Source: Symsagittifera roscoffensis (lineage: Eukaryota; Xenacoelomorpha; Acoela; Convolutidae). From it: a stretch of 64,000 nucleotides of DNA. How positions within the stretch are numbered: position 1 is the stretch's first letter; each line of letters starts with the position of its first letter. Shown piece by piece: positions 9,513 through 20,725 of the stretch. Where the stretch lies: contig NC_087067.1 in the NCBI RefSeq assembly GCF_963678635.1, positions 27,599,547 to 27,663,546 of the forward strand, in the 5' to 3' direction. The notes below the pieces were generated by a model. The model worked only from the letters and a program-made list of their open reading frames with translations, had not been told where the DNA came from and made no database searches. The translations under genes were made by a program, and so were the position numbers.

Positions 9513-10915
9513 CTGTACAACAAAATAGGAAGTGTGGTCAAAAAGTAGGACATGTCATTAAAAACGTACGTCATCAATAATTATTTTCTCATTCTTACGT
9601 ACGTTTGTTTTCTTAACTCAATTCTGATAAGTTTATGACGAGTCTACTTTATGACCGGTCTATTTTTTGCTACATAACAAAAAATTAGGCACGTTTAACA
9701 GTTTCTATAAATGAAAGATGATTGATTGAAAAGGTATTTATAATTTCCTTACCCGATGAACTCGGTTTTGATATTTTCATACTCGGATTGCTGCTTTGCC
9801 TGCGGTGGATATTTAGTCCGTATTTGGTCTATGTGATTTGGGAGAGCTGGCAAAAAAATTCGCGGATGCTTACGTGGTCGAATTATTATTTTTAAATGAA
9901 CCCCTTACTAATAGTCCTATAATCACCTGGGCAAGCCTATGTTTAAATAAACAACATTACGCTGGTTTTTATTTGATTCAAGAATACGATGGCAACCTTG
10001 ACCATTTCAATTAAGCGACAAACGCGTTGTTTTTATACCTCGACTACGCAAACATTCCGCCAAAACAATTTTTCTGTATAATTTTTTCTGCACTTTAATA
10101 TCGCTTACATCTGATTGAAAAATATTGAACACCTCTAAATTAAATACTTTTTTTGATAATTTTCTTACCTAGAGTTAACGATGAAGAGATTTGTGAAAGC
10201 AAAGACTATTGAGACGATTGTGAAGATGTATTTGAATCGCTCGTATTCCTCTTTATACGCCAATTTATCCTCTTTTTTCAGAAAGGAAGCCTTAATGCTT
10301 CCCAGATGCACTTTCAACATCCACGCGTTCTTTTTAGGCAGCCACAATTGCACTTCTTCTAATAGCTTCTCTTTGTCTTTGATCTGGAGTTTCAAATGAG
10401 CCAGCTGCTCTGTCGCCGCTTCGGGAGGAATCGTTTTCGAGTCCGGTAGTTTTAGGTCCACAACTGCACATAATCTGTTCACGTTTGATCTGATGTCGCT
10501 GAGGAGTTGAGTTTCGGCTTCGATTTCACGAGAAAGAGTGTTCTGAATTTCCTCTAGTTCGAGAATTTTCCTTTTGTATTGTTTGTGTCGTTCCTAAAAC
10601 AGAATTTCATTCACGTTAAACATCGTAGTTGATACCGCGTCCCCCCTTCCTCGTTCGCTAGAGGACTACTCTTAAACTTTCATTATTGTTAACTATTATA
10701 ACTATTTAGAAATTGAAATAAACGCTTTAACTAGGGCAACTGAATCTCCTAAAAACTTTCACCTTGAGTGAATCAGTGTTGGTTTGCAGTTGCGATTGAA
10801 TTTCGAGGACTAAATTTGTAAATACACTCGAGCAGGATTTCCCGGTCGTCAACTTTTGCGTCAGTGAAAACCCGTTATTGTTTTGGTCAGGGAAAAGCTC
10901 TTCTCCGCTGCCCAT
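9246..10915 (-). CDS. TMEM120: TMEM120/TMPIT-family membrane protein, exons 1-3 (3' exons not in window)
   Basis: Three exons on the - strand join in frame: 10915-10763 (51 codons), 10593-10169 and 9512-9246. Exon 1 and the first part of exon 2 give an N-terminal coiled coil (ERHKQYKRKILELEE and onward). Exon 2 ends in the first membrane span (FKYIFTIVSIVFAFTNLFIV). Exon 3 carries the most conserved family stretch: FLLVWYYCTTTLRE, NGSRI, WW.VHQYL, SGVLLMWP and FVQLLQYYYQRGHLYR. Vertebrate TMEM120A/B are six-span proteins with an ELOVL-like fold that bind coenzyme A and sit at the ER/nuclear envelope. The copy here stops about halfway. The remaining spans would be in exons further left, beyond the retroelement that fills 1-8960. 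Confidence 0.85.
10169..10593 (-). other. TMEM120: TMEM120 exon 2
   Basis: Acceptor CTGTTTTAG/GAACG, donor CTCTAG/GTAAG. The exon is 425 bases, so it leaves two bases that are completed by the first base of exon 3 to give an arginine codon. It encodes the coiled coil, then KKEDKLAYKEEYERFKYIF and the first membrane helix. Confidence 0.8.
10763..10915 (-). other. TMEM120: TMEM120 exon 1 (coding)
   Basis: ATG at 10915, 51 codons (MGSGEELFPDQ to NTDSLK), donor CTCAAG/GTGAAAG at 10763/10762, phase 0. The following intron is 169 bases (10594-10762). Confidence 0.7.
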
Positions 10916-10965
10916 TGTCGGCTAGTCAGCAATTATATTGGTTTTGAAGTATAATATAATTAGTA

Positions 10966-11527
10966 GCAAAAAGTTCGGACAGACAGAATTAATTAAAATG
11001 AGCAATCAGTGCTTTTCGACGCTTTTTTGCATGCAAAATCTGAAGCCCAACAACCTTGAATTTTTTGTCAGGCCAAATTCAAAATGCGAGATCGTCGATT
11101 ATCCGATGATTATGCTAGCCTAATTTTTAAATACTGCTATGAGCATCCAGATTTTACTATAAAACATTTCGACGCTTCGGATGCAATTGCCCGCCGTGGT
11201 TATAGGTTTTGAGCGAAACTCGGATCTACTTAACAATCCCCCTATTGTATCTACCAAAGAATCTCCACCCCTGTAATTGAAAACAGTAATTTCGCACAAG
11301 AGCATTGTATGTAAATTCGGATTTCGCTGCATTCTTATTGGTCGACAGTTTGCTGCAAGTAACCTTAGTAACGATCTACTCCCATTTCTTGAAATGGGGA
11401 TTAATAAGTAGATCCCGTAGTTCTGCTTTCTGAACTTTCGACGTTATGTTTATTTCAGTTTTAATTTTCGTTGATCTCTAGACAGTTGCTCTTTTTAATT
11501 AATTCTGTCTGTCCGAACTTTTTGCAA
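10966..11527. mobile_element. MITE-like element with about 40-bp terminal inverted repeats
   Basis: The left end (10966-11006, GCAAAAAGTTCGGACAGACA onward) is repeated inverted at 11488-11527 with about one mismatch. The 562-bp interior has no transposase coding. It includes a smaller inverted repeat (GATCTACT ... AGTAGATC, about 11373-11414). No target-site duplication could be set with certainty. Size and structure fit a non-autonomous DNA transposon. Confidence 0.65.
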
Positions 11528-12824
11528 CTCTCTATATTACAAATTAAAACTCAAGTGTCAAATTAGTTGGTTGAAGATTCAGATAAAGAGTGATAAGAAA
11601 ACTTCACTTGATCTCTCGTAACCTTGAGAAATTTCTTCACGAACTCCGTTTTATTAATACTTTGAAGTGAACAAGTTTTAGTACCTGTCTCTTTCATATG
11701 ATGGTTCAATATCCCCATTTAAAAACTAGCAAAGCGTGAACAGTTTGATAACGATGCCGATTCATTCAACTTCTAATTGATTCAGATTGCTTTCAATCAC
11801 ACTACGACAGTCAACTAATAAGGTGGTAACTAATATCCTGACAAGTTAAAGGACACATTCATCACCTCTAGATAAGCTAGCATGTTGTCTTGGTACCCAT
11901 CAAGTAATAAAAAGAACTTAATGTCGTCATTTTGCTTAACTTTTCTCCAGAAGTAAAAAAAAAATTGTAGCAAACACTTTTTACATTAGAAAACGTCATA
12001 TTGTTAGAGGGATTTTGAATATTAACAATAATTTTTGAGCATGCGAGTAAGAGGTATGCGTTGGAAACATCAAGAACTAGTATTTTGTTTAACAAACTCC
12101 AGAGGAGCTGATCGAAAAGATAGTTCAGACATCAATTAGAAATCCCTGAGACTAAGTAATCACTCATTTACTTTGACCTTGCAGCAAGACGCATAACCCA
12201 AAAGCATCGACAAAAAAACATACAAGCTTCTCGTCAAAAAACTAAGCTCAGCAAAAAATCGAGTGTAACTTTTATCGTTCCTTTCATGAAAATTTTACTT
12301 TTTCATGAAAAGCCGATTATTTTTGGTTAACCTGTTCACATTGCGATTCCCACAGTTTCGAACAACGTAAACATAATCGTTGTTTGATATGATGCAGCAA
12401 AATCGTCAATTGGGCACGAAAATGATATATTTTTAGAAAACGTACGCAAATTGAATAACAGTGAGGAAAAACAATCAACAGATATAAAGCGGAGCTGCGG
12501 ACCACTTGCGATACAACACAAACACAACAACATATGAAAAAAAAATTCAAAATGATGAAAAAAATTAGATCTACCAAAATTTTTTTCCTATGTCTCGATA
12601 GAAGTTCATTTTAGTTAAACATGCCAGACATTTGAATGTTAAATTAGCAACGGAAGAAAACATGAGAAGAGGAAACAAAGCAGACGCTCTTTGAGCAGAC
12701 AAGTTGATCCGGCAAAAAAAAAAAGATTTAAAAAAATTAAGCATCAAGTCCCCCTTAAAACTACAATGAACAACTACTCTTGCAACTACAATAAAAATTG
12801 CTCACAGCACAAGAATGTGGTAAC
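11528..12824. other. Non-coding stretch
   Basis: AT-rich, with stops in all frames at short spacing. The short ORFs show no family features. I see no RNA gene or repeat of note. Confidence 0.4.
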
Positions 12825-13086
12825 TAAGCCGACAAAACTTGATCAGACAACCCGAAGTCCAACAATTCATTTTTTAACCGGAAAAAATTGCCAGCATTTT
12901 TGATCAAAATAAAAATGTCCGCCCGGGACCCGAACCTCAAACCTTAGGGAGCAAAGGCGACGACTCTACCTCTAGGCCAAATGCGAAGGGACCTGCATGT
13001 TGTTAAGATTCAAAAAAAAGCAAATATTTGCTAACGGGAAAAAGTCTAGTTCCCGATTACAAGATATTGCTCTCACAAAAGTGAAC
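12825..13086 (-). repeat. SINE-like repeat, copy 1
   Basis: This matches 15255-15508 along its length in the same order: TAAGCCGACAAAA, CAGACAA, CCGACAATTCA-like words, a tRNA-like block, then GGAAAAAGTCTAGTTCC and GATTACAAGA. The tRNA-like head at 12917-12992 reads on the - strand, so the element is probably a tRNA-derived SINE in - orientation. Confidence 0.5.
12917..12992 (-). other. tRNA-like sequence (SINE head or tRNA pseudogene)
   Basis: On the - strand this 76-nt block has an A-box-like TGGCCTAGAGGTAGAGT and a B-box GGTTCGGGTCC at tRNA spacing. The acceptor strands pair imperfectly (GTCC with GGAC, then mismatches) and the anticodon loop has the wrong size. It is therefore a derivative rather than a working tRNA gene. 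Confidence 0.5.
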
Positions 13087-13638
13087 ATAAAAGCAATTTT
13101 TCAAGAAAAGTATTTGCCCTTTTTTGATTCACAAAAGTCACCAGCAGGAAAGCAGAGACTTGCAGATCTTTCGATACATCACAGGCATAGCATGGCAAGC
13201 TAGTCGACTAAAATGAGACGTAAACCACAAAATCGAAGAAATTGTTAGCAAACAGTTTCAAAAAAACTAGATATGATACTACTTCCAAGATTTGTCTCGA
13301 TGTTTGAAGAAACCGATATATATAAAAAAATACCGCAAAAAACAATTGCAGTGTTTAACACAGAGGCGAAGTTGCACTTCGTAAACACAAGCAAAAATAT
13401 GACCGATAACGCTACTGGGAAAAACTGAATGAGTAAAACTTTGGGTCTACAAAATTTCTAAAGTGACGCACGCCAATTATGAGTCTACATAACTGCTGAG
13501 TGATGCAAGCCACTTATGACGCATTAGCGGTACCAGCTAATTTAAAAAAAAGAGAGATAAATTTACCAACTAATATGCCTCAATTTATAGAGCGGACGCA
13601 TTTTAACTAGTATACGACAAAGTTCATTAAGAACATCC
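13087..13638. other. Non-coding stretch
   Basis: No gene, RNA or repeat of note seen in this AT-rich segment. Confidence 0.35.
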
Positions 13639-13707
13639 GAGTCTGCCCAGGTTCGAACCCTCTTATTTTGTTGCGGGCCTCCTTTCCTACCTCTGCGCTA
13701 CAGATCC
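13639..13707 (-). other. tRNA-like sequence, pseudogene or SINE head
   Basis: On the - strand GGATCTGTAGCGCAGAGG opens like a tRNA with an A box (TAGCGCAGAGGTAGGA). GGTTCGAACCT is a good B box, and CAGACTC partly pairs with the 5' GGATCTG. The anticodon arm is degenerate, so a functional tRNA is unlikely. Confidence 0.5.
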
Positions 13708-15254
13708 ATGATACCTTAAAGCTAAAGTGCAATTTGTAATATAACAGTCTGTGTTAATATCCTTAGCATTGTCGGTACTTAATAGCTGGTTATTTAACAC
13801 TTTCAAAATGAACACTAATATTTGCAACTTAGGTTGTAAAAAAGAGAGTTCATACTATCAAACAAGCTTTGATTGTGTAATGATCATTGAATTTATGAAC
13901 CATAGACAAACAAAGTGAAACTAAACAAGATTGGGGTCGGCAAACCTACGACCAAATATCGAACACAATGGTTAATCAGAATGCAAATACGTTTGTGACT
14001 GGAAAAGTCCGAGGACACCAAAGTTTGGGACTGCTAAGAGACCGAGGAGATCAAATTTATAGCGGGGAAAAGGAAATACTGTTGCTAGTTGCAAGTGTAC
14101 TAAATGCAAGAAGCAAAAGCTGACAAGGACAATTTATCATTAAATTTTAGCCATTCAGATTTTTCGTGTAATGAAAAAAAAAGCTGACCAAAAAGAAACA
14201 TGAAAAAATAAGAAAAACGTATTGAAGAGCTGAAAATAACGTAGAATCACACCTGAGAACTGAAAGAAAGGGAGCATTGTTGTCTAACTTGATTGATCGA
14301 CAAAACACACTATCATCGTTCCGAGCCCTCGAGCAAGAGATAGAATCTTTCTTCAGGCATACCATTGTTTATTCTATTACGAAAAAAGGGATAAAACTGA
14401 GTAACGCTATGCATTCAACGTCGAACAGCTACAAGCAGACAACTCAAATTTTCATTATAGTCTAATCAACCTTCAAGGTGAAACCGAAAAATATGAAATC
14501 ATACAAACCTAAGAAACAGATTTCAATTGAAATGGGTAATTAAAATGCAAAGGAGGCATAAAATCGTCTATTGGTGGACAAGTCTACTGGGGAACCGAGG
14601 AGACTAAATTAATAAAAGTAAAAAGGTCTCGTACCTGGTTGCTAATCCCGGTTGATAAACTGTTGCTAATCCGAGGGTATTAAAAGCATAAAAGAGTGCT
14701 AAATTGACATTGAAAATATTTCGTAAAATGTCAATACTTCTAACTGATTTCTGGTTAATTAAAGGTGCTGACCGAATAGAAACATACGAAACTAGACAAC
14801 ATGAGACGAAACGGAGCTCCTGCTCCGCATCACTTGCGAAACAACGCAAGCGTAGCATTGCTTGCACGCTACCTAATAGAAAAGGAGACGGAAATCACAA
14901 ACTTTAAATGAAACACAACCACCTAAATACCCTTTTTCTTTACCGCGCAGCCACTAAGCCGATAGCACTTTGGTAGACGAATTATTGTCATAAAAAATGT
15001 CTCCACACACAAAAAAAAATAAACCATTATGTTCTAAACGTGAAACTTTTACACCACAGTCGTGAACTGTTCCTCTTGAAAAAATATCTACGTGCGCTCC
15101 TTGCAACGGCACAAAAAGCTGACTAACCCGAAACAATTTTGATCGAAAAATAAAAACTTCAAAATAGTATAATGGTATATTAACAAAACAACAGGGCGAC
15201 TTTCAATTTTACACAGATGTGATTAAATCAGAAATAATTCCATGATTTCAAAAT
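13708..15254. other. Non-coding stretch
   Basis: No supported gene. Two loosely similar segments (around 14005-14060 and 14575-14610, sharing ACCGAGGAGA-type words) hint at another old repeat, but I could not define it. Confidence 0.35.
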
Positions 15255-15508
15255 TAAGCCGACAAAATAATCAGACAAGCAAATGTCCGACAATTCAATT
15301 TTTTCCGGACAATTTTTTCGATTTCACACATACTAAAAAAAACAAGGTCCGACAGTAATTCGGAACCCAAATCTCTAGACAAACTAGGAAGGCGCCTGGA
15401 AGTTGTTTAAAGCAAGTTCAATTTCTTAAAAACTTCTAAAAAAATAATTTATGAGGAAAAAGTCTAGTTCCAGATTACAAGACACTTACTTTCTTTCGCA
15501 AGTGTAAG
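15255..15508 (-). repeat. SINE-like repeat, copy 2
   Basis: A diverged second copy of the repeat at 12825-13086. It shares TAAGCCGACAAAA, CAGACAA, GTCCGACAATTCA, a decayed tRNA-like block and GGAAAAAGTCTAGTTCC. Its B box is damaged, which fits an older insertion. Confidence 0.5.
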
Positions 15509-16497
15509 TACATTGGTGCACTAAGCATCAATTAGAATCAAAATTGAAAACTAAAAAATACGGTCTTACTGTTCAACATCTTGAATAATGAAACACAAAA
15601 CTTTGAGTTGAGGCACAATTTTTCTTCAGATTGCGACAGATAAAACTAGCAACCTTAAGAAAAATTTAAGGGTTGGGCGGCCAAAAATTGAAGTCATAAA
15701 ATAATAATGAAGGGTGGACCCTTCGATTGGTGAGGGGTTCGAATCCCTGAAGGGGGCGTCCCCCCTCCTAATCCGCTCCTGATGGCAGGCATTCAAAGAC
15801 TTCGCACGTTAATAGACCTCACAATTCCTGGCAGACGATTCATTTGCATAATTGAACTGTTTGAAATGTTTGTTGCTTGGTGCACTTTGTTTGCTCGCTT
15901 TACGGTATGTGCCGGTAAATACGGCGCGGTATCAAAAATAGTAGTAACCATTACGGCAAACCCGAGATGTGTGACGGACGAATTTCATTTGCGTAGGTTA
16001 AGTTTGTATTTTGCTTCACTTTTGCGTTTTTAAACAGGTCAAAACAGCAACAGGCAGTTGTAAAAAATTTAATGAACGCAAGAAAACGGAGAAAAAAATC
16101 CTGACTTGTGTTTCAAGAAAACTTCTACTTCCGAATTTCAAAGAAAAAAATTAATGCAGTGATTGACACTTTTTTTGCCACACCGAATAAACTTAACATT
16201 GCAAGCAAGTAGACAGAACACAATGAAAACACTAAGCAGTTATACAATTGAAAAAATGTCGAAAATTACCATATCTTAAAAAATTTCAAATTTTTGATTC
16301 GTATATCTTCAGTTTGAGAAAAACACGTCCAGCAACACAACCGCCGGATATGTATGATAATACAGGCAACCACACTAACACTGAATGCAATAATTGGACA
16401 AGTTATTGTATAAATTCGGCATTTCAAAAATTTCGTATTAGAAAACTTCTGAAAAGGATTTTTTTAAACTCTACTGGAAGTACGAAACAAATAAATT
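15509..16497. other. Non-coding stretch with one B-box-like site
   Basis: No gene recognised. GGTTCGAATCC at 15736-15746 inside GAGGGGTTCGAATCCCTGAA is a perfect Pol III B box, but no A box at tRNA spacing was found. It is probably another tRNA-derived remnant. Confidence 0.4.
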
Positions 16498-16812
16498 TTT
16501 TCGCTATGATTGATGAACCTTTTCTACAGTTTATTTTAAGACCCCCGTGTAGTAACGGTCCGTGCACATGCTGAATAGGGCCGTACTATCGTTACGAATA
16601 TGCATAAAAAGCACAAAATGATCAAGTGGACGCATCATCTAATGGCACATATTGAAAATTGTTTTTTTTTAGTGAATTGCATTAATAATGCAGAAAATTG
16701 CACACCTCAGGAGTGTGAAACTGATCTGAGTTCTGATATAGTGCATTGTCTCAGTGTAGGACTCTTGGCGTTTCTCGCTTAGTTTTTCAGAAATTATCTA
16801 TCTTTTTTGTTA

Positions 16813-17199
16813 CTATTGGTAGGTGCACGCAAAGATAAGCAGTCGAAAGCTACTTTGTTCGACATTTAAAGTTTTTTGCTGGTATTTGGAAATTTTGATA
16901 ACACTCATGGTATTTGTATGCGTCTTTTTAAACTGTAGCGATATTTTTGCTTGAGGATTGAATATTTTCACATCGAAAACCGACCGGCTGTATCTCAAAT
17001 CCCATAATCTATCGGCTTTCATGTCTAGTGTAGCCTCGACATCATTGGTGGTTGATTTGTTGAGAAAGCTTTCGCCTTGCAACAACTGAAGTTTAGGCTC
17101 AACTTCGACGTCAAAGCAGATTTCATCCATCAGTTTTGCTATGATATCTCTAATTTCGTTGTGTCTAATATGTGTATACCCTTGCGCATTGGAAAGTAT
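16813..17199 (-). pseudogene. Retroelement endonuclease-like fragment (EP...D...FDV family)
   Basis: On the - strand the frame reads RHNEIRDIIAKLMDEIC, then DVEVEPKLQLLQGE, LDMKADRLWDL, VFDVKIFNPQAK, and ends near SSFRLLIFACTYQ. This order (RHNEIRD, DVEVEP-LQ-L-GE, an ARLD-like segment, F-DV-VFNP, VE-x-x-SF-x-L-x-F) is familiar from the C-terminal nuclease-like part of reverse-transcriptase proteins scattered through many invertebrate genomes. The RT itself is missing. The fragment lies in the extra 680 bases of the left outer repeat, between copies of a short inverted repeat, so it may have arrived as a separate insertion. It carries a stop and is certainly not an intact gene. Confidence 0.5.
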
Positions 17200-17229
17200 G
17201 GGTCAAGCTGAATGGAAGTCAGCGTGCAT

Positions 17230-17340
17230 ATGTAGTTTCCAACCATATTGCAGGTATATCCCGTCTCCGAATTCAATTAAGCCAACTTCATGCTCCTACT
17301 TTAGGCCTGCAATATGGTTGGAATACGGTTGGAAACTACG
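17230..17340. repeat. Short inverted repeat (hairpin) around GTAGTTTCCAACC / GGTTGGAAACTAC
   Basis: GTAGTTTCCAACCATATTGC (17230 onward) recurs inverted as GCAATATGGTTGG plus CGGTTGGAAACTAC near 17309-17340. It marks the right edge of the extra 680-base segment in the outer repeat. Confidence 0.45.
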
Positions 17341-18866
17341 TTTTCAATGGAAACTTCCCTTGTTTTTTTCCTCTTATACGGTACAAGCCTTGTTTAATAG
17401 TTTTTTTGGCTTCCCCAGAAGTATTTTTTAACCTGAAGTTGAATGAGTGTAAGTGGTTCACTGGCATTTAGAAAATGTGATGTTTCTTTTGACCATTCAT
17501 AGTCGTGGGAGAAATCTGTGCGCACTCTGATTTTAAAGACGCCCATTTTCAGCGGCAGAGAAAACATTTCTCTTTGCTGTTGACTGATTCGGTCTTTTCC
17601 GATTAATTTAGGTGCAAAGTTTTCCGCTATTATTTCTTCACTCTAGCTTTCGCTTACATTTGGAGTTGTTCTGGGTAAAGAGATTTCCTTGCCTTTCGTA
17701 AAGCATGAAAATAAATTTTGTGGCGATGTCTTTGCAAATTTTGAATTTTACTTGTAAACACTCCAGTTCCATGTATAAATTCAAAGCAAGTATTGCCAAA
17801 GACTTTTTCTACAATTAGTCGGCATTTTACATTTTATCCGCAGTGGCTTCTATGGCGAGTGAGGTCTGAATAGGGTTCTGTTGTGAGGTTCAGTGTTCGC
17901 CCTTGCTTTATTAACTACTTTCGAAAAAGGCATGCGAAACTTTGCTGAATACTTCGCGATAGCTGGACAGCAACTGTATGAAAAATGAATTGATGATGAT
18001 TTTAGTTACTAAAAATTGCGGATAAATGAATCAAATAAATTTTGGGAAAATAACATGCAATTTTAAATGAGTTTATAAAATTGTCTTATCAGTTAAAAAC
18101 ATGCTTTGTTTGCTTCAACATTTACTTTTCTAAAGCATCAATAAAAAAACATCAATGTGTTAACTCATGACAATTCAAATGTCAAACCACATAGTCCTTC
18201 AGTGCGACTGCAGCCTCGTGATACACAGGCAACAAATTTAGTACAAAAGCAGCGTTTTCATAAATACCACAAAAAGTAGCACTTTTGTTTGCGACTCATG
18301 CTGGAAACAAATGCATCGTTTCCTTAATCCTTGTAATTATCAGAAAAACAATACGAATGGTGATTGCATGACACTTGATTTTACGGTTTTAATAGTGTTT
18401 CAATTCAACGAATTAGCAATATTAAAAATACATTTGACAAAAACTCACTTGCAGCAGATTTACACTGTCTTCGAACTTCTTCCAGTCCGAAAAAACTTTC
18501 TCCATTCCCTCTGAAAAAGAAATTTAACTGCACTACGGCAAGAGAGCTAATTAGTAAAATCGTTCATTCCCATCTTTGGTAAAGGAAATCAGAAGGTCAA
18601 AAGTATCATAGTAACCAAATTGTATGTGATTTATTGTAAATAACATTTGTAAAATGATGTTTTATCGTCATTTAGAGTAGTTTATTGTAAAAATCCTGAC
18701 GATGCACATAGTTGCGAAAACGTTTGAAATTTACTTTTTAGCAAAAATTTCGTCTATCATAGTAACCGAGGTTACAGTCATGAGTCCCTTCATCATGTAT
18801 TCCAGTCAAAATCCTTGGAATTTTCTAGATATGGAAGTGATAATGATAAAAGAAGATGACAAGTGT

Positions 18867-19247
18867 TTAAGTCCTTTTCAATGAAAATCGATACGGGTTA
18901 CGTTTCTTCAATAAGAACACGCAACTCGACACGAGATAATATAATATACAAGTGTTACAAGTAAAAATTTCGTCGAAAGTTATTTTGTCATTTATTGTTC
19001 CGAGTACGCAAGCCGCGTTCGCAATCTGTATTGCCAGGGAGATTCCCTGTTTTAAAAAGCTGCCTGCTCTGGGTTCCTCAGTGCATATGCTTAGGTTCTT
19101 ACAAAGCTTGCTCAAAAAAACTTCTGTGCTGGGGCCGGCCGCGCCCTGAATTTCAAAAGCTAGCGGTTGAAAAAGATATCCATCATTTACAAGATCTTTA
19201 TACTTGTCAATTTTTCGCTCTTCCGCTTCAGCGCCAGCCGTACCAGG
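18867..19247 (-). pseudogene. Family A polyprotein C-terminus (after restriction-like endonuclease)
   Basis: The frame runs from the insertion point: KYKDLVNDGYLFQPLAFEIQ, GAAGPSTEVFLSKLCKNL, TEEPRAGSFLKQGISLAIQ and NAACVLGT. This order (F-x-P-x-A-x-E, G-x-x-G-P, TGEPRA-like, FL-Q-IS-AIQ-x-NAA-x-VLGT) is the usual end of a widespread metazoan RT protein family whose earlier part lies at 45.7-49.6 kb. The frame then continues to a stop at 18867 in what is probably untranslated sequence. The gene is split by 26 kb and cannot be made as one protein. Confidence 0.65.
19245..19247. other. Target-site repeat AGG next to the 5' LTR (partner 45702-45704)
   Basis: AGG precedes the 5' LTR and follows the 3' LTR. 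Removing the element and one AGG restores family A's reading frame without gap. Ty3/gypsy elements usually make 4-6 bp duplications, so this may be the intact part of a longer one. Confidence 0.5.
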
Positions 19248-20165
19248 TGTGACATTCGACCAGAATGTGCCAAAATGCAATCTCTGCAGAATTCGAATTT
19301 TTAGCAGCGAGCCTTCCGGATTAGTGATTTTTAAGGATTGAGAACGTTATTTGAACGATTGAACAAAACGCGAAGGTTGAAGGATTCGGAAATTGCTAAT
19401 TTTTAAATTTTCGAAGTGATTACGTAACATTTCTGAGAAACGTCAGAAACGGCCTTTTTGGCAGAAAAGCTGAAAAGCAACAGAAGAACGATAGTCGCAC
19501 TGACGAAAACAACTGAGATTGTGAGAGAAAAACAACAGAGAAAAACAGAAGGACGTTCCGAGTTGCAACTATTGTGTCGCTACAATAGTTGCAAGGCCGT
19601 TGCAGACAACGGTGAAGGGTGGAAGATAGCCTACCGGATTACGAAAAAATCAAGATTAACGAGCTTGATTCAGTGGATTCAAGAATCCGGAAGGGTTTCG
19701 GAACTGAGACTTTTATCCTTTTATATAGACTTTTAGCTTCTTGTCATGTCCTGAATTGAGTTTAATTAACAACTGGATTCATTTTGGTAAGGATGAGAAG
19801 CTAGGAGTTGGGGAAAGGGGTTGATCCATCTTCGATGGAGATGATGATTTTTATCTACTGAACAAAAACAATAGTAATATAATAAATAGTAGTAGCCCTG
19901 TTTTTAGGAGTGACCTCGTGGTCTGGGGATACTGAGACCCAGCCATGAGCTCACTATTTCTGCATGTAATTAAGTTAATTTGAGTGTATTGACCGAAGCC
20001 GAAAGCAGTAACGTTTTTGTCGACCCGTTGTTAGAAAAGACCACCGAAAGTAATGGCTTGGTAGAGACGGTGAAAAACATATAAAGCTCTGTTTAGACGT
20101 TAGCCAGTCGTATTAGGACTTAGTTTTATTTTCCGTCGATATGTATCTTCCGGGCGAATGTTACA
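19248..20165 (+). repeat. 5' LTR of the giant element, 918 bp
   Basis: It starts TGTGACATTCG and ends CGAATGTTACA, so the ends form an imperfect 11-bp inverted repeat. It matches 44784-45701 with about 15 substitutions and no length change. It contains CCTTCCGGATTA and AATCCGGAAGGGT, two forms of the motif repeated in the leader. Confidence 0.95.
20080..20085 (+). promoter_or_regulatory. TATA box candidate in the 5' LTR
   Basis: TATAAA within ACATATAAAGCTCTG, about 80 bases from the LTR end and conserved in the 3' LTR (45616-45621). Transcription starting about 30 bases downstream would leave a short R-U5. Inference. Confidence 0.4.
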
Positions 20166-20177
20166 TACATGTTTTTA

Positions 20178-20192
20178 TGGCGCTCCTGGGTG
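20178..20192 (+). other. Primer-binding-site candidate
   Basis: TGGCGCTCCTGGGTG lies 12 bases after the LTR. It begins TGG, as needed to pair with a tRNA CCA end. The tRNA species cannot be named from here and the gap is somewhat long for this superfamily. Confidence 0.3.
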
Positions 20193-20725
20193 TTATTCTT
20201 TTTTAACATCATGACCGGCAGAGCCGTTAACGAGCACTCCGCGCCGAGCGGATGCTCACATTAACGCCCTTAATAGGCCTAAACCTCCGGGGCGGAAGGG
20301 TAGTTCGGAACGCGGAAGCCTTCCGGATTACCGTGAATAGCTTTTTAACCTAGTTAAGACCGAAAATTCACGAACCAGGAAGGGTGGGGGGATTCGCGGT
20401 CCCGTCATTTCATGAATGGTCCGTGACCAAAAACACTTAAAAATATACATAAAACCAAACAAAAAGTAGTATAGTACCCAAGAAAAACAAAAAAACATAA
20501 AAAAATAACCGAAAAAACCAAAAACAGTAAAAAAGTAAAAAATCAGTAGAAATCATCCCCCCAGACAAGATGTGATCCGACCCTCCCGTTTGTTGTTGAT
20601 AGATATATTGTTGTTACAGGCATTTATATCAGTCAGGATTGTTACGATCAGTTTTGTAGCCCGTTTGTGAGGCTTGTACTGTAGGGTTCTTTGAGCATTT
20701 AAGCACGTTAATGATAAATTGCGCT

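Larger units (their letters stand above)
16498..18585. repeat. Outer repeat arm, inverted copy at 62562-64000
   Basis: Sequence matches the reverse complement of the window's right end over most of its length. Matching landmarks include TAGGGCCGTACTATC, GGTTGGAATACGGTTGGAAA, GGTTCACTGGCAT, the block ATACACAGGCAACAA and GCAGCAGATTTACACTGTC. The left copy holds about 680 extra bases (about 16624-17300) that the right copy lacks. The homology stops at about 18585, where family A begins. The nature of the repeat is unknown; it may be the host element into which family A inserted. Confidence 0.6.
18590..19247 (-). mobile_element. Family A non-LTR retroelement, 3' part (split by the giant LTR element)
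   Basis: This - strand segment continues the reading frame that is cut at 45702 by the giant element. It begins at the insertion point with codons for PGTAGAEAEER and runs to the family's C-terminal region. The 3' edge is set where the outer repeat begins (about 18585). Words near 18625-18725 resemble the flank of the Penelope-like fragments at 54.1 and 60.27 kb, so a small extra remnant may be present. Confidence 0.6.

Noticed and set aside
9254-9580. 108-aa + strand ORF over TMEM120 exon 3
   Set aside because: It is the antisense shadow of the conserved exon; the - strand reading matches the TMEM120 family.
12917-12992. Functional tRNA gene
   Set aside because: Box A and B are present, but the acceptor stem and anticodon loop are defective, and the block is embedded in a repeated SINE-like unit.
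16248-16574. 108-aa + strand ORF
   Set aside because: Crosses the border of the outer repeat, shows no domain, and its composition is that of the AT-rich background.
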